Shown: positions 26,967-39,325, numbered from the stretch's first letter. The stretch: DNA of 64,000 nucleotides from Straminergon stramineum (GCA_963920665.1 OY987265.1:13707001-13771000); one strand, 5' to 3'. Translations and numbers: made by a program. Notes: generated by a model from the letters alone, not told the origin.

Positions 26967-27187
26967 CTTAATCCTTAAACATCGACATGGACATTTGGTG
27001 CTCGATGGATGACAAAGAATCTTTCTTGTAGGACAAAAGTGCAACTATTCATCCTCAAATTTTTGTTGTGAAAGGGGAGGTCTTCTACAATAGTTTGACT
27101 TCTAACGAGTATTTTTTTTAAAGTAGATGATGTCACATGGTTCCAAAGGGGATGATTTCCGTAGTCACCAATTAGTCCTTTAAACCC
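26967..27187 (-). repeat. Inverted third copy of the 3.5-3.95 kb repeat
   Basis: On the minus strand it reads GTGACTACGGAAATCATCCC, CATGTGACATCATCTACTTT, ATTGTAGAAGACCTCCCC, GAGGATGAATAGTTGCA and TTGTCATCCATCGAGCACC, matching the units at 3517-3952 in order. A fragment of its outer end recurs at 21988-22020. Confidence 0.75.
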
Positions 27188-27600
27188 TCGAGCCCCAAAC
27201 AATTCCTATATTTTTTCATAACTTTGAACTTTGATTTGTAGTGTGCATAGTACTCTACATCAAGTCCATTACACAATGTCAATTGTACTTTTGAGCTTCC
27301 CCTTTCAAGATGAACATCATAATATGAAATTCATTTAGATATACTTCACAGAACGTAGGAATAGGAAGTTATAACTTTGACCTGTTGAACAAGTGAGAGG
27401 CTCAAAAATGGCTCCTTGGACCTTGAGGGGTCAAGGGTTAATGCAATGGGAGCCCCCCTACTCCTTAGGCCTCTCCCTAACTTATACAATATCTACAAAA
27501 AAATGACGTATTCAACAGTCCAAATGTAGGTGTCACATTTGGGTCCATATTGACTAATTCCCCCATAATAGTAGTTGTACATCCCTTGGTGATGATTTAT
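27188..27600. other. AT-rich intergenic sequence
   Basis: No gene or assigned repeat, apart from a GAGGGGTCAAGGGTTAA string near 27421 that resembles the TTAACCCC ends. Confidence 0.5.
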
Positions 27601-27763
27601 ATCATACCTTGGATTAGGCCAATCCCTCACGCCCATATTTTAGGTGTTGATATTTAGGCAGCATTGATATTAATGGTGTTGATTTTTATCATACCTTGGA
27701 TTAGGCCAATCCCTCACGCCCATATTTTAGGTGTTGATATTTAGGCAGCATTGATATTAATGC
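27601..27763 (+). repeat. Exact tandem duplication, 87-bp period
   Basis: ATCATACCTTGGATTAGGCC begins at 27601 and again at 27688. The sequence between is repeated without a visible difference up to the second ATTAATG at about 27763. It lies at the left edge of a GC-richer island. Confidence 0.9.
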
Positions 27764-27769
27764 CTGGGT

Positions 27770-29515
27770 GCTCCCATTGCTCCTCCCAGCCCTTCCCTAG
27801 TTCCTACCGTGAGAACTGGTAATCCACTCCTCCACACCGAAAGCCCTCCCTTGCTCCATCAATGCATGTTCTGACAGCGGCACGCGTACATTTTGATGCA
27901 CGTCGCACCCTCCGTCTCCTTTACACCTGAAAGCGGCCACCTTCCGGTCAGAAAAAAACGAACCCGTCCACCAGCTCCAGACGGTCCAGCTCCAGGACCG
28001 TGATTGTTGTGGATTAGGGTAATCATTCCCTCTTTCAATGGGGTGCTCAATGCATTGAATCTTACTTTACCCTTGCAATCGTGTCCCGATTCCCGAAAGG
28101 AGGAGAACACGGAACTTGAAGATAACGAAGCAGCTAGTCTAACTGACCTACTGTAGCTAGCTTGAATTTGAGCCAGTGATTCAAGCTCCCACCAGAGTGC
28201 ATAACTAGTAGTGATATAGGCTAGCATTGCAGCAAGTCCTTAACTTATTCAAAATAAAATAAAAATGGAGTGTTGCAGCAATGCTATATTGTTTACTTGA
28301 ATCGATAGAATTTGCATGACTGTACAGTACTTACAATCTCTTTGCTGTTGATTATTCTGTTCAATCTCTCCTAATGAAGTCGATTCCCCTGTGAAGAGAT
28401 GCTCACGACCGCATTAATAATTAATTCGGCCGACCCTCTGATACCGTAATAATGTCGACTTGTGTTGAAATCCGGTATATTACAGGGCACTCTGCCAGAT
28501 CACCCCACCCCCTCGGGTCCCACATTCAGTTAGTTGAAGCGGCTTTGAATGAAGTTGAGTCACTACTTAACTTAGCTTGATGGTATTGTCGTCGTCAGCA
28601 GAAGCAGCCGTTAGTAGCACTTCTGGATTCAATCTTGGTGTTAAAATAGAGGAAAAAATTGATTACGGGAAGCTAGGTAGTCAAACGAACAAAACCCAAA
28701 ATTCTCGATCCTTGGGTCGTCACGGCCATTTCGTGGGCAGGCTAGCTAGTTTACCTGCAGCCACGCTTTCATTTCCTCCCTACATTGAGAGATCCCGAAG
28801 CTGCTTTTATACTTTTCGAGGGGGATGGGGGGTTGTTCTAAAGGAACGGGCCTCGTCGATCTGGCTGCAACAGCTTTTGAAATACAAACTTGAGGAAAGT
28901 ATCGATCTTGTCCATCTAATCCAATAGAGAATTGGCCCCATCAATAATGGCAAGAGCACACAATGCCGGCCGATCGATCTCTGACTGATGCGGTACGGTG
29001 CTAATCGTAGTATTCTTAATAAAAAAAATTTTAATTGGGAGGCGAGATGTCTGACTGTGCAGGTTGAAGAAAACAGCTCTACAAGGAGCTTTTTTTTAAT
29101 GAATTTCAGAAAAGGAAAACTAACGAAGTGCACGGAGCACCTGATTTGAAGGTGCATGCGGCATCTAGTTCTGCATCTTACTAATAACTAGCATGCATGA
29201 GCATCTTGGCAAAGAGAAAGAGGGGATTCGATCAGGAGGCACATTCTGTGTGCTGTGTGAGTGACGACGTTGTGTGGTCATATTGAATCCTCGATCGTGG
29301 AGAGTGATGTTGCCCATCTTGCATGCAAATCTAGGGATTTTATTATTGTTGACTCTTGACACAAACGTCCGAAAGAAATTTCATTGCAAGGATGAAATGC
29401 GTTACGGCAACTAAGTTAAATCCCCAGGCGAAGCACGGACTCGGTCGAGAGGCCAGCAAGCGAAAACAAAGAGCAGAAATCTAAGTTAGGGTTTGCAAGG
29501 CGCAGCCGGCTGCTG
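27770..29515. other. GC-richer island, no gene recognised
   Basis: Frames of 116-122 codons at 27859-28227, 28577-28927 and 28807-29157 overlap or oppose each other and lack motifs. The island runs directly into the duplicated segment. Confidence 0.5.
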
Positions 29516-29570
29516 CAGCAACTGCAGTAAGTTGGCTTCAAATTCACTGTTTGGGCGTTGCATTGGGAAG

Positions 29571-30231
29571 GTTGCCCCATACTAATTTCTTGGCTTTTGA
29601 CACTAAAAAAATATTTCCTGTTACTGTGCAAGAATACACTAAGGTAAAACAGCCCATTATGGACCAAATGGGGGCTTTGCCATCTTGTCATTTCTGAAAT
29701 TTTCTAATTTTTTTCAGCCAGAGAAAGTCAAGTGATAGAAATGGCGAGAGCATTTGAAATTATATTTTTTCAACAAAATGTGAATTTGTTATGAATTTTT
29801 GAAGTGTTCAGCCCATCACAACCTAAAAGAGTTTGTTGACCACCCCAAAACCAACAAAAACTGATCCATAACACTCATCTTACTCGTCTATTGCAGTCAC
29901 AATATTTTCTAGCACAAAAGACTTGAAAAAGGCACTTCCTATAACGAACTAACACTAAAAAACTACTCCATTCCAATTACTAAAACATTGAATGTGGCCC
30001 AAATCTCAATAACTAAAAGAAAACCATAATGGTGTCATTCTTAGGTGTCTGCAAGGGGTGAAAGGTCCGTAATGGGCTATTTTACCTTACTTTTGAATCA
30101 AATATTGTTGTAATTCATACTTATAAACCACCATGTCTACAAATGGATATATTTCTAGAAGTATTTGTTGACATTCATGGCTTGTAAAGTAACTTTCTTG
30201 GGATAAGGCAACCTAATTTCACTATTTAGTT
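29571..30231 (+). mobile_element. MITE family A, left end deleted and split by a nested element
   Basis: The interior and right end (GGCAACCTAATTTCACTATT) match the family. The left 20 bases are missing where the duplicate at 32976 keeps them. A 446-bp element is nested at 29642-30087. Confidence 0.8.
29642..30087. mobile_element. Nested TA-target element, 446 bp
   Basis: The left end AGGTAAAACAGCCCATTATG and the right end, its inverse with two mismatches over about 24 bases, are flanked by TA (29640-29641 and 30088-30089). The other family-A MITE copies show the uninterrupted ACTACTTTTGAA target. No coding frame is present. Confidence 0.85.
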
Positions 30232-30784
30232 TAGCTTTCATGTGGTAAAGTTTCATCTTGTTGTAACCTACAACTTCTTCTCTTCATAACAACCGAGCTT
30301 TTACCTTGGTAGGCTTTTACAACATGTGAATTTGTTAAGATTCTTCCTAAGATTGCGCACCCATAATTGTTGATTATTGCAATTAACCCCTAAAGAAACA
30401 GGGGAGCAAACCCATGTGTTGTAAAAGCCACATAGTGGGCTTGTGGTCCTTTAAGAATTAAGAAAAAATTGACTAGAATTTGAAAAATGGAATAAGGTAA
30501 CTTAGCTTATTACTACTTTGATCCCAACCTTGCCTTCATGTAGGAGAGCATACATTTGAAAACAAAAATGTACACCCAAAGTACAGGTGAGCTAAAGTGA
30601 GGCATAACGTTGCATTACTAGGAAATTTTCTCAATTTTCCCCCCTATGCCATGAAAAGAGATATCTCTCTTATTGTAATAATTGGGGAGGCTTTAGTTAA
30701 TGATTGAAAGCCAAATTCCCTAATTAAAAGAACTCATAATTAATTGAAGGGCACACCAAATGTTAAGGACCCCCCCTAAGCAAA

Positions 30785-30956
30785 CAATAGTGGAAAACTA
30801 TATTGCAATGAACAAAATCTAGGTGACATTTTTGTTCATTGCAACATGTTTTCCTACAAATTGAATTCACTGCAACGCAATTAGAAAAAAATTGTATTGT
30901 AGTGAACAAAAATGTCACCTAGTTTTTGTTCACCACAATGCAACTTTCTTCTAGTG
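30785..30956. mobile_element. CACTA-like MITE, 172 bp
   Basis: The right end TTCTTCTAGTG and a diverged left end lead into long inverse arms (GAACAAAATCTAGGTGACA and TGTCACCTAGTTTTTGTTC). AAA direct repeats flank it (30782-30784 and 30957-30959). The duplicate segment near 33770-33790 lacks it, giving an empty site. It is absent from no other copy I could compare. Confidence 0.7.
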
Positions 30957-32565
30957 AAAAGGTTAACAATATTATGAATCTTAATGATTATAGGGTGAAA
31001 TACATGGCATCCTAGAGCTATTTTGTTGACACTTTTACAATTTCTTCACTCACTCTCACACTTTGACTTTTCAAATAGAAATGTTCCCTACGCTAATTTA
31101 ATTTTGGTAGTCAACAAAGTTCATGTACATTAGTCAAACCCTAAAGGATTGAAGTACTTCTAAGGTAAAAATTGTCAATAATTGCCAAGTCCTAAACTTC
31201 ATGCAATATAACTTCTGATCCAAGCCAAAGATTAGAAAAAAATTATATGATCACACAAAGAAGATATACATTCATAAACATGGTGTTATCATTTCGAAAA
31301 GATTCCTTCATTTTGAACTTTCTAGTAACCCACACAAATTTAGATTTGGCCTCTTCAAAACCACTTGCCTTTCAAAGTTTAACACTACTAGAAGGATGCT
31401 AAGGTTATTTTGTATCCTTTGGATGGTCAACCAAGCTTTATACATATTGAAAAATTGATGATGTTCATCTTATTTTTTGTATGCATCTTCATTGATGCCA
31501 TAGCCAAATCATTAAGTTCAACTCAAGACATTTTAATTGTTCTTTATTTTATATACGATAGTTTATTAAAAGAATGGTGCACTATGCACTATCCAATCAT
31601 CCAATGTATTTGAATGCATTGAATTTTTTCCCTTTTAAAACTTGATTTTGACATTTAAAATTAATTAATTAATTAATTTTTAAAACAAAAACAAAGCTTT
31701 TGAAATATAATTTCTATTCCACTTTATAAATTTTGAAATATTCCTTAAAATAAGCATTTTAGTGGAGTTTAAAGTCTCAAATCTATAACCATGTTTCTAA
31801 ATATGGAGCGATACATTTTTTTTCTTACACCACGATGTTCTATTCTATAATATACTTGTACTCTGAAAATTTTAGATTTTTTGAGCATGATTTGTATTTG
31901 ATCTGAATTTTCTTCATTAATTCCTACTAAAAATTGTATAGTAATTTGACATCCCCCCTCCCAAATTCGAGAATTTCATGAGAAATATTAGATATGTGGT
32001 TTCATCTTTGAAAAATGAAACCAATTTTTTTTTTCTTCTAAATATAATAGTACTTCTAATAAAAATCACTTTTTGAAGTAATAAACCTCTCTAATTTAAT
32101 ATTGATAGTTGGTCTTGGCCCATGTCAGATACAAAATATAATACTCCGTAAATGATTGCCATGTATATGCACAAGAGCAAGGAAGGTGTTGTTTAAGTTC
32201 CATCTATCTATACAATGTGTCCTATGTTTTGAGTTTGTTTAGTATTTGTCCAATGCTCTTAGATTTGTAAAATACAATATGAAAAATCAATGTGAACTCA
32301 TTAATGCAAGGATTGTGAACTTCACTAATGCAGAGATCGTCCCTAATTGTAATAACCTCTCTAATTTCATTTGTCAAACTGTTCCCAACCCTCTTGCTTA
32401 TTAGAAGTTCTATTGTAGCAAAGAAATGGAGGATCCAAAGTGTAGGACTTTACTGTTTGACTCCACTTTGGTCATAGGCTTTCAATGTCTTTTTGGGGTT
32501 AATAATATTCTCTAATCAACTCATCTTTCAAAGAAAAAAAATAATCCCAAAACATCACTACACTA

Positions 32566-32817
32566 CACAATGAAATTAGGTTGCCCGCCTTATTCCAAGA
32601 AAATCACTTTCTAAGCCATCAAAGTCATCAAATATTTCTACAAATATTTCCATTTAAACACATGGAGGTTCGTGAGTCTCAATTCCAACAACAATCCAAA
32701 TTCAAAAGTAGTGCATTCAAATCATTCTTGGAGAGTACCAACAAATATTTATATTGTGTCAAAATGCTGAGAAAATTAGTGTGGGGCAACGTAATTTCAC
32801 TAATGTACAATTTCGTG
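32566..32817 (-). mobile_element. MITE family A, 252 bp
   Basis: TA flanks both sides. The ends carry ATGAAATTAGGTTGCC and GGGGCAACGTAATTTCAC. The unusual tail AATTTCGTGTAGC is shared with the copy ending at 35656, so these two were duplicated with the surrounding segment. Confidence 0.82.
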
Positions 32818-32975
32818 TAGCAAACTCCAAAGCTTCTCTTGTCAGTCCCATTTGAACTCTCTCCAGACCTCCTTCTTTGTCTCTGGTTTGGACTCTTGTG
32901 GGCAGCAGCATTAGGGGTTGCAACTGCAGTAAGTTGGCTTCAAATTCACAGTTTGGGCGTTGCATTGAGAAGGTA

Positions 32976-33217
32976 CACTAAATAGTGAAATTAGGTTGCC
33001 CCACACTAATTTCTCGAGATTTCTCAAGATTTGACACTATATAAATATTTACTATTATTCTACAAGAATACACTACTTTTGAATTTGGTATTGTTGTAAT
33101 TGGGACTCATGAACCTTCATGTGTACAACTGAAAATACATGTAGACGTTTTTGTTGACTCTGATGGATTGTAAAGTAACTTTCTTGGTGTATGGCAACCT
33201 AATTTTACTATGTAGTC
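32976..33217 (+). mobile_element. MITE family A, 242 bp
   Basis: Left end CACTAAATAGTGAAATTAGG after TA; right end CAACCTAATTTTACTATG then TA. It is the duplicate partner of the damaged copy at 29571-30231. Confidence 0.85.
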
Positions 33218-34938
33218 TAGATTTCTTGAGGCAAGGCTTCATCTTGTTGCAGCCTACAACTTCTACTCTTCACAACAACTAAGCTTTTACTACATAATGA
33301 AATTACTTTAGTGTGCTTTTGCTACATAATTAATTTGTTAAGATTGCACACTCATAATGGTCACTTATTGCAGTTAACTCCTAAAAAAACTGGAGTGCAA
33401 AAAAACATGTCGTACAAGCCACTTGGTGGGCTTGTGGGCTTTCAGGGATTAATAAAAAAATTAACTAGAATTTGAAAAATAGAATAAGGAAATTTAGCTT
33501 CTCAACACTTTGATTCCAACCTTGTGCTCATGGAGGAGAGAGGTGTACAATTGAGAAAAAAATGTACATCCAAAATATAGGTGAGCTAAAGTGGGGCATA
33601 ATGTTGCATTATTGGGAAATTCTCCCTCCCCCCCTCCTCTCCATCCCATGGGAAGAGGTATCTTTCTTCTTGCAATAATTGGAGAGGCTGTAGTTAAAGA
33701 TTGAAAGCCAAAGATCCTAACTAAAATATTTATAATTAATTGAGGGGCATACCAAATGTTAAGGAAGATCACTAAACAAAAAATAAACAATGCTATAAAT
33801 CTTGGTGGTAATAGAGTGCAGTATCTAACATCCTACAACTATAATTGTGTTGACACTTTAACAATTTCTTCACTCACTCTTGTGCTTTGACTTTTCAATT
33901 ACAAAGGTTCCTTATTCTAATTCAATTGTGATAGTCAATGTATCTTGTGTACATTGGTCAACCCCTAAGGATGGGTACTTCTAGGGTAAAAATTATAAAT
34001 ATTTTCCGAATTCTTCAAATTCATGCAATATAACTTTTGATCCAAGCCATAGATTAGAAAAAAAATTATATTCCTGCAAAGAAGGTATACATTCATATAG
34101 ATGTTGTTAGCATTACGAAAGGATCCTTTTTATTTTGGACTTTCTAGAAACTTTACCCAAATTCACACTTGCTCTCTCCAAGACCACTTACCCTTCAAAG
34201 TTTAATGTTTTGTATCCTTTAGATGGTCAATCAGACTTTGTGTATATTGAAGAATGGATGATTTCCATCCATTTTTGGGGTGTATCTCTATTGATGCCAT
34301 AGCCATGTCATTAAGTTCATTTCAACATTAATTTTTTTATATAGGGTAGTTTATCAAAAAGTGGTAGACTATCCACTTTCCATTTTTATTTCATTACTCT
34401 GAATTTTTTTCCCCTTAAAACTTGACTTTGAGAAAACTAACAAAATAAAGCTTCAGAAGTGTAATTTCTATTCCATTTTGGAAATTTTAAAATATTCCTT
34501 AAAATAGGCATTTGAATGAAGTTTGAAGTTGAGAATCTAGAATCAAGTTTCTAAAAAAAGAGTGTTGCACAATTTTTTTTCTTTATACCATAATGCTCTA
34601 TACTATAATGTACTTTAGTTTTGAAAATTTTAGATTTTTTGGAACATGATTTGTAATTGATATGAATTTTCTTCATTCCTTCTTAAAATTTCATAGTGTT
34701 TTGAAATTTTCCCCAAAACAATTTGAAAATTTTATGAGATAAATTAGACATATGATTTCATCTTTGAAAAATAAAACCAAAAAATTGCACTTTTGAATAG
34801 TGAAGAAATGGAGGATCCAAAGTGCACAACTTTTTGTTTGACTCCACGTTGGTCATAGGCTTTGTCTTCTGTGGGGTAATAACATTCTCTAGTCAACTCA
34901 TCTTTCAAATGAAAATTTCATCCCAAAGTATTGCTATA

Positions 34939-35656
34939 CTATAAATAGAAAAATGGGGTTGCCTTACACCACAAAAAGTACTTAATGAACCATCCAAATC
35001 AACAAATACTTCTACAAATATTCCCTTTTGTACACATAGAAGTTCATGAGTCCCAATTACATCAGTACCTCATTCAAAAGTAGTGCACTCTTGTACACTA
35101 ACTATAAATATTTACATAGTGCCAAATGTTGAGAAAATTAGTGTGGGGCAACCTAATTTCACTATAGAGTGTACAGAAAATAGTGAAATTAGGTTGCCTT
35201 ACACTACGAAAAATACTTTATGAACCATCCAAATCAACAAATATTTCTACGAATATGTCTGCAATTTGAACACATGGAGATTCATGAGTCCCATTTACAT
35301 CAATACCTAATTCAAAAGTAGTGCACTCTTGTACACTAACTATAAATATTTACATAGTGCCAAATGTTGAGAAAATTAGTGTGGGGCAACCTAATTTCAC
35401 TATAGAGTGTACAGAAAATAGTGAAATTAGGTCGCCTTACACTACGAAAAATACTCAATGAACCATCCAAATCAACAAATATTTCTACGAATATGTCTGC
35501 AATTTGAACACATGGAGATTCATGAGTCCCATTTACATCAATACCTAATTCAAAAGTAGTGCACTCTTGTACACTAACAATAAATATTCACGTAGTGTCA
35601 AAATGCCGAGAGAATTAGTGTGGGTCAACCTAATTTCACTAACGTACCATTTCGTG
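34939..35656 (-). mobile_element. Three head-to-tail MITE family A copies (34939-35170, 35171-35408, 35409-35656)
   Basis: Three complete interiors follow each other with a 238-bp period. The junction GTACAGAAAATAGTG occurs at 35171 and 35409. Copies 2 and 3 are nearly identical, with slightly more difference from copy 1. The last copy keeps the TTTCGTGTAGC tail found in the single counterpart at 32566-32817, so the array expanded after the segment was duplicated, or contracted in the other copy. Confidence 0.85.
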
Positions 35657-35705
35657 TAGCGGACTCCAAAGCTTCTCCTGTCAGTCCCATTTGAACTCTC
35701 TCCAC

Positions 35706-38700
35706 ACCTCCGTTCTTTTTGTCCCAACCGGCCTGCCTGCCTGCCTGCGTACCTGCCTGCCCACAAGTGTCCAAACCAGAGATTTCCGCAATGAACCTTC
35801 GTTTCATGTGTTTCCCAAAAAACAAAACCCGGGGATTTCCTCCTGTAGCTCCCTGCAGATTCTTCATTGTCCTGTACTGGAGAGGTATAATTACTGCCAT
35901 GCATACCACACAATCTCCGTCTCAAATTCAAACCGGCCGTCTGCCTGGCTGGCTCACAGTCACAGTAATAAGTTAACTGAAGCGTAGTATAATCCAAAGC
36001 GCGCAACTTCAGTATTATTAAAACTATAAAAGCGCAACTATAATAAAAGTGGAAGTAAGTTAGTAGAGCAGGTGAGCAGTAAGGTTTTGTGCCATTATAA
36101 AAAAAAGGGAGTCTGGCTTCATTTATGTAGCGGAATCGAACTCTATCAGCAACAGGAGCAACAGCAGCGGCAACAGCAGCAGCAGCAGCAGAAGGCGTTG
36201 TTGTAGTCTGTGGCATTTGTGCCTTTTCGCTACCGGATCGGATTCTTCGACAAGATGCTGGCGCCCCAATAATCTACTGTAAGTAGTGCAAAGTTTATAC
36301 GCCCCCAAAAAGAAAGAAAAAAGAAAGAAAAAAAGAAAAAACAAGGAAGATTGCTACTATACTGTACTGTAAATTACAGGCTATTGCTTGCTTGAAAGGA
36401 GGTTCGGTCAGTCGTCACTGATGCCAGAAGAATGGTATTAAAAATACCTACATGTCGTCAGAGGAGTTGCTTGCCTGCATGATCCGGCACTCATCAGTTT
36501 CACTGCAAGTGCAAGCTTTTAAGTTAGGGTAGGTTCCCTGCAGAAGTAATATGAAACAAGTGTTGTTCTGTGATTTGCTTCAAAATTAAAAAAAAACGAG
36601 AAAAAACCCACGAGTGTTGTGATGATTTTGATGCTTTTTATGGAAGCTTTTAACATACAGTGTAAGTCCACTCTGGTCCAGTCATTTTTCCGTCTTCGGC
36701 TTGCCCATCAAGTTTTTTGTCAACCCGAATCTCTCCCCACCCCCACCCCCTTCCAGATCTGGATCTCCCCATGCTGATTGAAGCTCTTTCTGATGGTTGC
36801 CCAGTCTGTCAAAAAAAAAAATTTTTTTTTTTCTAGAAACGTGATTTCCTCTTTGAAGTTGAGTACTGTGATAGTACCTTTTTTTAAAAATTAAAAATTA
36901 GTTTATTTTTAATGCCTTTTGAAGCAACTAAGAGTTCAGTTGTGGTCGTACTTAATTACCCTTGTTTTGAACAGTTACGCCTCCATGAAGTCATGTGGGG
37001 TCAAAAACGGTGCCGGCTCAACTACCTCTTATTTTTACTTCCTTCTAGATTTAGGATCCTTCACTGTTTGGGACAAATGCATGCTGGGGCACGTTGATCA
37101 CGACGGTGGGACTGGCATGTTCTCAGTAGTGCTGACTGAAAAAAAAAGGCTATCGTTGCTTTGATTCATAAAATAAAATAAATTCGTAAATTCTTTCTTT
37201 TTTTTTCATACAAAAATGAAGGGTTGATGGGTAACTACTGTAAGTAACTTCATCACTGTTTGCCACAGCAATCTTTGCCGTGTTCTGCTCTCATTTGCCG
37301 CCATGATTTCTTCAATGGGGAGGGAGGGAAAATTGAAGAATCCGAGTGGGTTTGAACATTTCAATCAACCGACAATTAGTGGGAATGTTGAAGAAGCTCC
37401 TCCCCCCCCCGTCCCCCGTCCCCCCTGGACCAATTCTCTGGTTGGTGGGATAGATGATACTGTAGATAATTATTTCGTATAAACTCAGGGGCTCAGAGAA
37501 TGGCATGCACCTCAAAAGTATCTGCACACGCTCAACACGTTCACTGAAGTTCTGTAATCGTTAGCAATAAAAGACAATTAAGATATAATTCCGTGAAGGA
37601 GCAGATCGTCACTAAGTTATTAGCATTGAATAACTTAGCAGCTGGGAGCGTTCCAAATGGCAGGCAGTTCAAGATTGAAAGTCCTCTGCAATGAAACTCT
37701 CTTTCATTTGCACAAAAACAAAACAAAACAAAACAAACAAACAAACAAACAAACAAAAACAGAAGAGAGAAAACAAGAACACACAATGATGAGAGTTGGT
37801 TGTTTCAGTGCAAAGTAGTCCTTAAAAAGTTGGATGCCAGGATAAGATAAGATAAGATAAGGGATGCAAAACATGTGAGGGTCCGTCAATCTGTCGTTTA
37901 GGGTGTGAAAACAAACTCGGTATTTATCAATAAATATACTCCTGATGAAGCTGGGATAGAATGAATGAGGGCCATCCAACGGCACAGATACGTGTGTATG
38001 CGCGTGACGGAGAAACAAAGCCACATACACTGAGATGTTTCAGCAAATATCACTTGAGTGATTCTCCATTCGCAGTTGCAGTCTCAAGCGCTGTTTCTTG
38101 CGTTGGCAAATTCCTTGTGTGGAAAGAAAAGCCTGCATTATTAGTGACACATGATATCAACATTTATAGACAGGCGAACACGAGACAATTGCAGAATAAT
38201 TCACATTTGAAACTCAAATGCTTCTGCCCCTTCTTTTAAAAAAAGAAGAAGGAACGGTGAAAATTTAAAAACCCAAAGGGAAAAGGGAACAATCAGTCCG
38301 GATCTCTCGGACAACTCAGTCTGGGAGGAAGGGTGAGGGAAAAGTGCCTGAGCAGAAAACATCGTCCTTGCACCAGGTATCAATGAAATCCTGACTGATA
38401 ATTCGCTGTCTATCCTCATTACACTGGCCGTAGAGGAGAGGCTTCTGTCCTTTTGAATCACAATATCTCCACTTTTACAGATCATGAACTGAGCGATGCA
38501 TCTGCGTCAATTAATCAATATACAGTACATGCTCATGTCCAACTGGTATATCGAATAAACTAACACCTAATTTCTCACCCTGCCTTAATACTGGCGGTTC
38601 TGCAAGATTGATAATTCAGTTGAAGCACACAGTTTATGTAGAAGCTCATCGACAGCATGACATTAGTGAATTCCTCATTCGCTCATTCCATTCATTTTCT

Positions 38701-39300
38701 TCTTGTGAAAGCCAGGGAGCCATCTCCTTGGCATTTCAAAAAGTGCCAATTTGGCTGCAAGAAGCCTCAGTTGTATGCAAAGGTACTCATAACATACTTG
38801 AATCGTAGGGGCATGGCACCTTTTGAGGCCAGTGCAAACTAAGAGTTGTGGGAGTCATAGCAACTCAGAGCAAATCGAGCAAAATTAAAGGATTGACACA
38901 CTATTACATATGAAGACAATGGTTCATTGGCTTGGACTCTTGAAGAACTCACAATTGTTCAAATTGAGCTCAACTTACGAAACAATAAATCAGGAGTCCT
39001 TGGCACCAATTCAGAGTGTAGTCAACAAGAATGTTACGCAAGTCTCTCACATGAAAATAACAGAAGTCCTACCTTGAGGGGGAGCGGAGAAAACCATGAC
39101 AAACCTGCAGATGAAGAGGTAATCACGACATTATGGTCGGAAACAGAATAGCAAGTAATTACTTCTTCAACAAGAGAAATTCGACAGAAATTTTCATAAA
39201 CATCTGAACTTGAGAAACCTGAGAAAACAATCAGTAATTGTGTGCACATCCCAGCACCTAAACAATACCAAAGCATACAGGTATGTTGGAAAACCCCAAA
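35706..39300. other. GC-richer region upstream of the DCC gene, no gene assigned
   Basis: It contains simple repeats: CCTG runs at 35731-35762, CAG/CAA runs at 36145-36195, CAAA runs at 37721-37760 and GATAA repeats at 37838-37860. Exon-like pieces at 38.3-39.3 kb are described as a finding. The 223-codon frame at 35545-36216 crosses a MITE and a CAG repeat and is not accepted as a gene. Confidence 0.45.
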
Positions 39301-39303
39301 TCA

Positions 39304-39325
39304 AAACCCTAACCCTAACCCTAAC
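39304..39325 (+). promoter_or_regulatory. Telomere-like CCCTAA triplet / telo-box cluster upstream of the DCC gene
   Basis: Seen: AAACCCTAA runs on as three CCCTAA repeats about 0.8 kb before the DCC start codon. Further AAACCCTAA boxes occur at 39727-39735, upstream of the gene, and at 40479-40487, inside intron 1. Known: the telo box is a plant promoter or 5'-leader element, common in housekeeping genes. Inferred: a regulatory role here. It could equally be a small interstitial telomeric repeat. Confidence 0.4.

Larger units (their letters stand above)
29516..35705 (+). repeat. Tandem segmental duplication: copy A 29516-32915, copy B 32916-35705
   Basis: Both copies start with GCAACTGCAGTAAGTTGG and GTTTGGGCGTTGCATTG, carry a plus-oriented family-A MITE, share about 2 kb of AT-rich sequence in order (TTTGTTAAGATT, TGACTAGAATTTGAAAAAT, GGAGGATCCAAAGTG, TTGGTCATAGGCTTT), then a minus-oriented family-A MITE, and end in CTCCAAAGCTTCTC and CATTTGAACTCTCTCCA. 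Divergence is visible but moderate. Copy A has two extra insertions and about 0.4 kb missing from copy B; copy B has two extra MITE copies. Confidence 0.85.

Noticed and set aside
35545..36216. 223-codon minus-strand open frame
   Set aside because: It starts in a CAG/CAA simple repeat and reads through into a MITE copy; there is no domain and no homologous frame in the other duplicated segment.
39304..39325. True telomere or chromosome end
   Set aside because: Only about three CCCTAA units, flanked on both sides by ordinary sequence and a gene.
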